Made by a program: the position numbers and the translations under genes. A stretch of 21,347 nt of DNA, taken from a virus. This document shows, piece after piece, positions 20,810-21,347 of the stretch. Within the stretch, counting starts at the first letter, position 1; each line of letters begins with the position of its first letter. Location: positions 1 through 21,347 of IMG/VR virus record IMGVR_UViG_3300045136_000248; one strand, 5' to 3'. The notes beneath the pieces were generated by a model. That model worked only from the letters and a program-made list of their open reading frames with translations. It did no database searches and had not been told where the DNA came from.

Positions 20810-21347
20810 ATGAAAAAAATAATTTTATTTATCTTGTTTTTGGCTGTGAATTTATCTGCACAGAATTACATAATCAGACAGGATTCATTAAGAGCGAGTG
20901 AAAGCAGGTTAAAAGGTGCGATTAAAGACTCGCTTGATGCGAACACACGGGGGTGGATAAATTCTCAGCAGGCTGGTATTCTTATAAAAGATACATTAGA
21001 CGCAAATAACAGGGGGTTTATAAACTCTCAGCAAGCAGGTAATTTAGTTAAGGATAGTTTAAATGCTAATACGAGGGGGTTTATAAATTCTAATCAAGCG
21101 AAGCAGATAATGACAGATACTCTTAACGCAAATACAAGGGGATTCACGACATCTTCGCAAGTAAGAACGATGATTAGGGATAGTTTACAGGCGAATTCAC
21201 GAGGTTGGATAAATTCTATACAAGCACGGCAAATAGTTGGAGATAGTTTGAATGCTAATTCACGGAATTGGCAAAGCAAAACTCAGGTTGAGAATATTGT
21301 AAAAGATACATCGACAGTTTTAAATGCTAAAATTGCTACAAAAGCAG
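20810..21347 (+). CDS. repeat-rich fibre-like protein with Sec signal peptide (partial, 3' end outside)
   Basis: GGAG lies 6 nt before the ATG. The frame is open for 179 codons and runs off the window. Residues 1-18 (MKKIILFILFLAVNLSAQ) are a signal peptide very like that of the 19022 gene. From residue 40 come six tandem 21-residue repeats (40-60, 61-81, 82-102, 103-123, 124-144, 145-165) of the form D(S/T)L-x-AN-x-RG(W/F)INSxQAxxI. The last is divergent. Each repeat probably adds a fixed rise to a trimeric helical shaft, so copy number may set fibre length. No homologous function can be named from the N-terminal part alone. Confidence 0.75.
   Translation, partial: MKKIILFILFLAVNLSAQNYIIRQDSLRASESRLKGAIKDSLDANTRGWINSQQAGILIKDTLDANNRGFINSQQAGNLVKDSLNANTRGFINSNQAKQIMTDTLNANTRGFTTSSQVRTMIRDSLQANSRGWINSIQARQIVGDSLNANSRNWQSKTQVENIVKDTSTVLNAKIATKA
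20927..21304 (+). repeat. six tandem 63-bp coding repeats
   Basis: Units begin at 20927, 20990, 21053, 21116, 21179 and 21242, each encoding 21 residues. They keep the protein pattern but differ in codon choice, so they are old repeats under selection on the protein and not a recent slippage expansion. Confidence 0.8.

Overview
The window is a contiguous stretch of a tailed double-stranded DNA phage or prophage. Essentially every gene reads on the + strand, and genes are packed with 1-14 nt overlaps. The virion genes are those of a siphovirus with lambda-type modules: Nu1-like small terminase, GpA-family large terminase, lambda-family portal, S78-type prohead protease, HK97-fold capsid, tail tube, frameshifted G/GT chaperones and tape measure. 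The DNA is AT-rich. Ribosome binding sites are classical AGGAG type. Two proteins carry short Sec signal peptides ending in LSAQ, a style common in Bacteroidota/Ignavibacteriota, so a host from that broad group is my inference and not proven. No integrase, lysis gene, tRNA or host gene is visible, so phage versus prophage cannot be decided.

Layout. 1-4551: early/replication module with small proteins (one zinc-ribbon-like, one single-pass membrane protein), a TOPRIM primase with a degenerate zinc finger, an HTH protein, an HNH-type protein, an unknown protein and a VirE-family helicase-like ATPase. 4552-4910: a non-coding 359-bp stretch built around eleven copies of the octamer GTAGTAAG in both orientations, forming three dyads; it is the best candidate for a replication origin or early/late control region. 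4911-7949: GPZ-like tail protein, small and large terminase subunits. 7953-8935: an unknown gene, then a self-contained two-gene cassette ending in an XRE-type repressor, preceded by a near-consensus promoter whose spacer is a palindrome and which has two 11-bp direct repeats exactly 20 bp apart at its -35.

8969-13106: head genes: connector-like protein, portal, and one reading frame that fuses prohead protease to major capsid protein, ending in a strong terminator. The fusion joint is encoded by a purine-rich 7-8 bp repeat (GGTATAA/GGGAATAA/GGAAATAA), and a perfect internal Shine-Dalgarno and ATG lie just after it. The same repeat fills two intergenic gaps (13108-13156 and 18889-19018).

13177-18895: head-tail connection and tail genes, including a canonical -1 frameshift on A_AAA_AAA that joins G (174 aa) to an otherwise startless T frame. 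19022-21347: host-contact genes: a fibre-like protein with a signal peptide, an Ig/BppU-like protein, a 59-aa protein that duplicates its neighbour's C-terminal module, and an unfinished protein with a signal peptide and six tandem 21-residue repeats.

The most unusual points are the dispersed purine repeat that appears to have linked two head genes, the GTAGTAAG dyad region, the regulatory cassette buried in the late operon, and the Sec signal peptides on proteins in fibre-gene positions.
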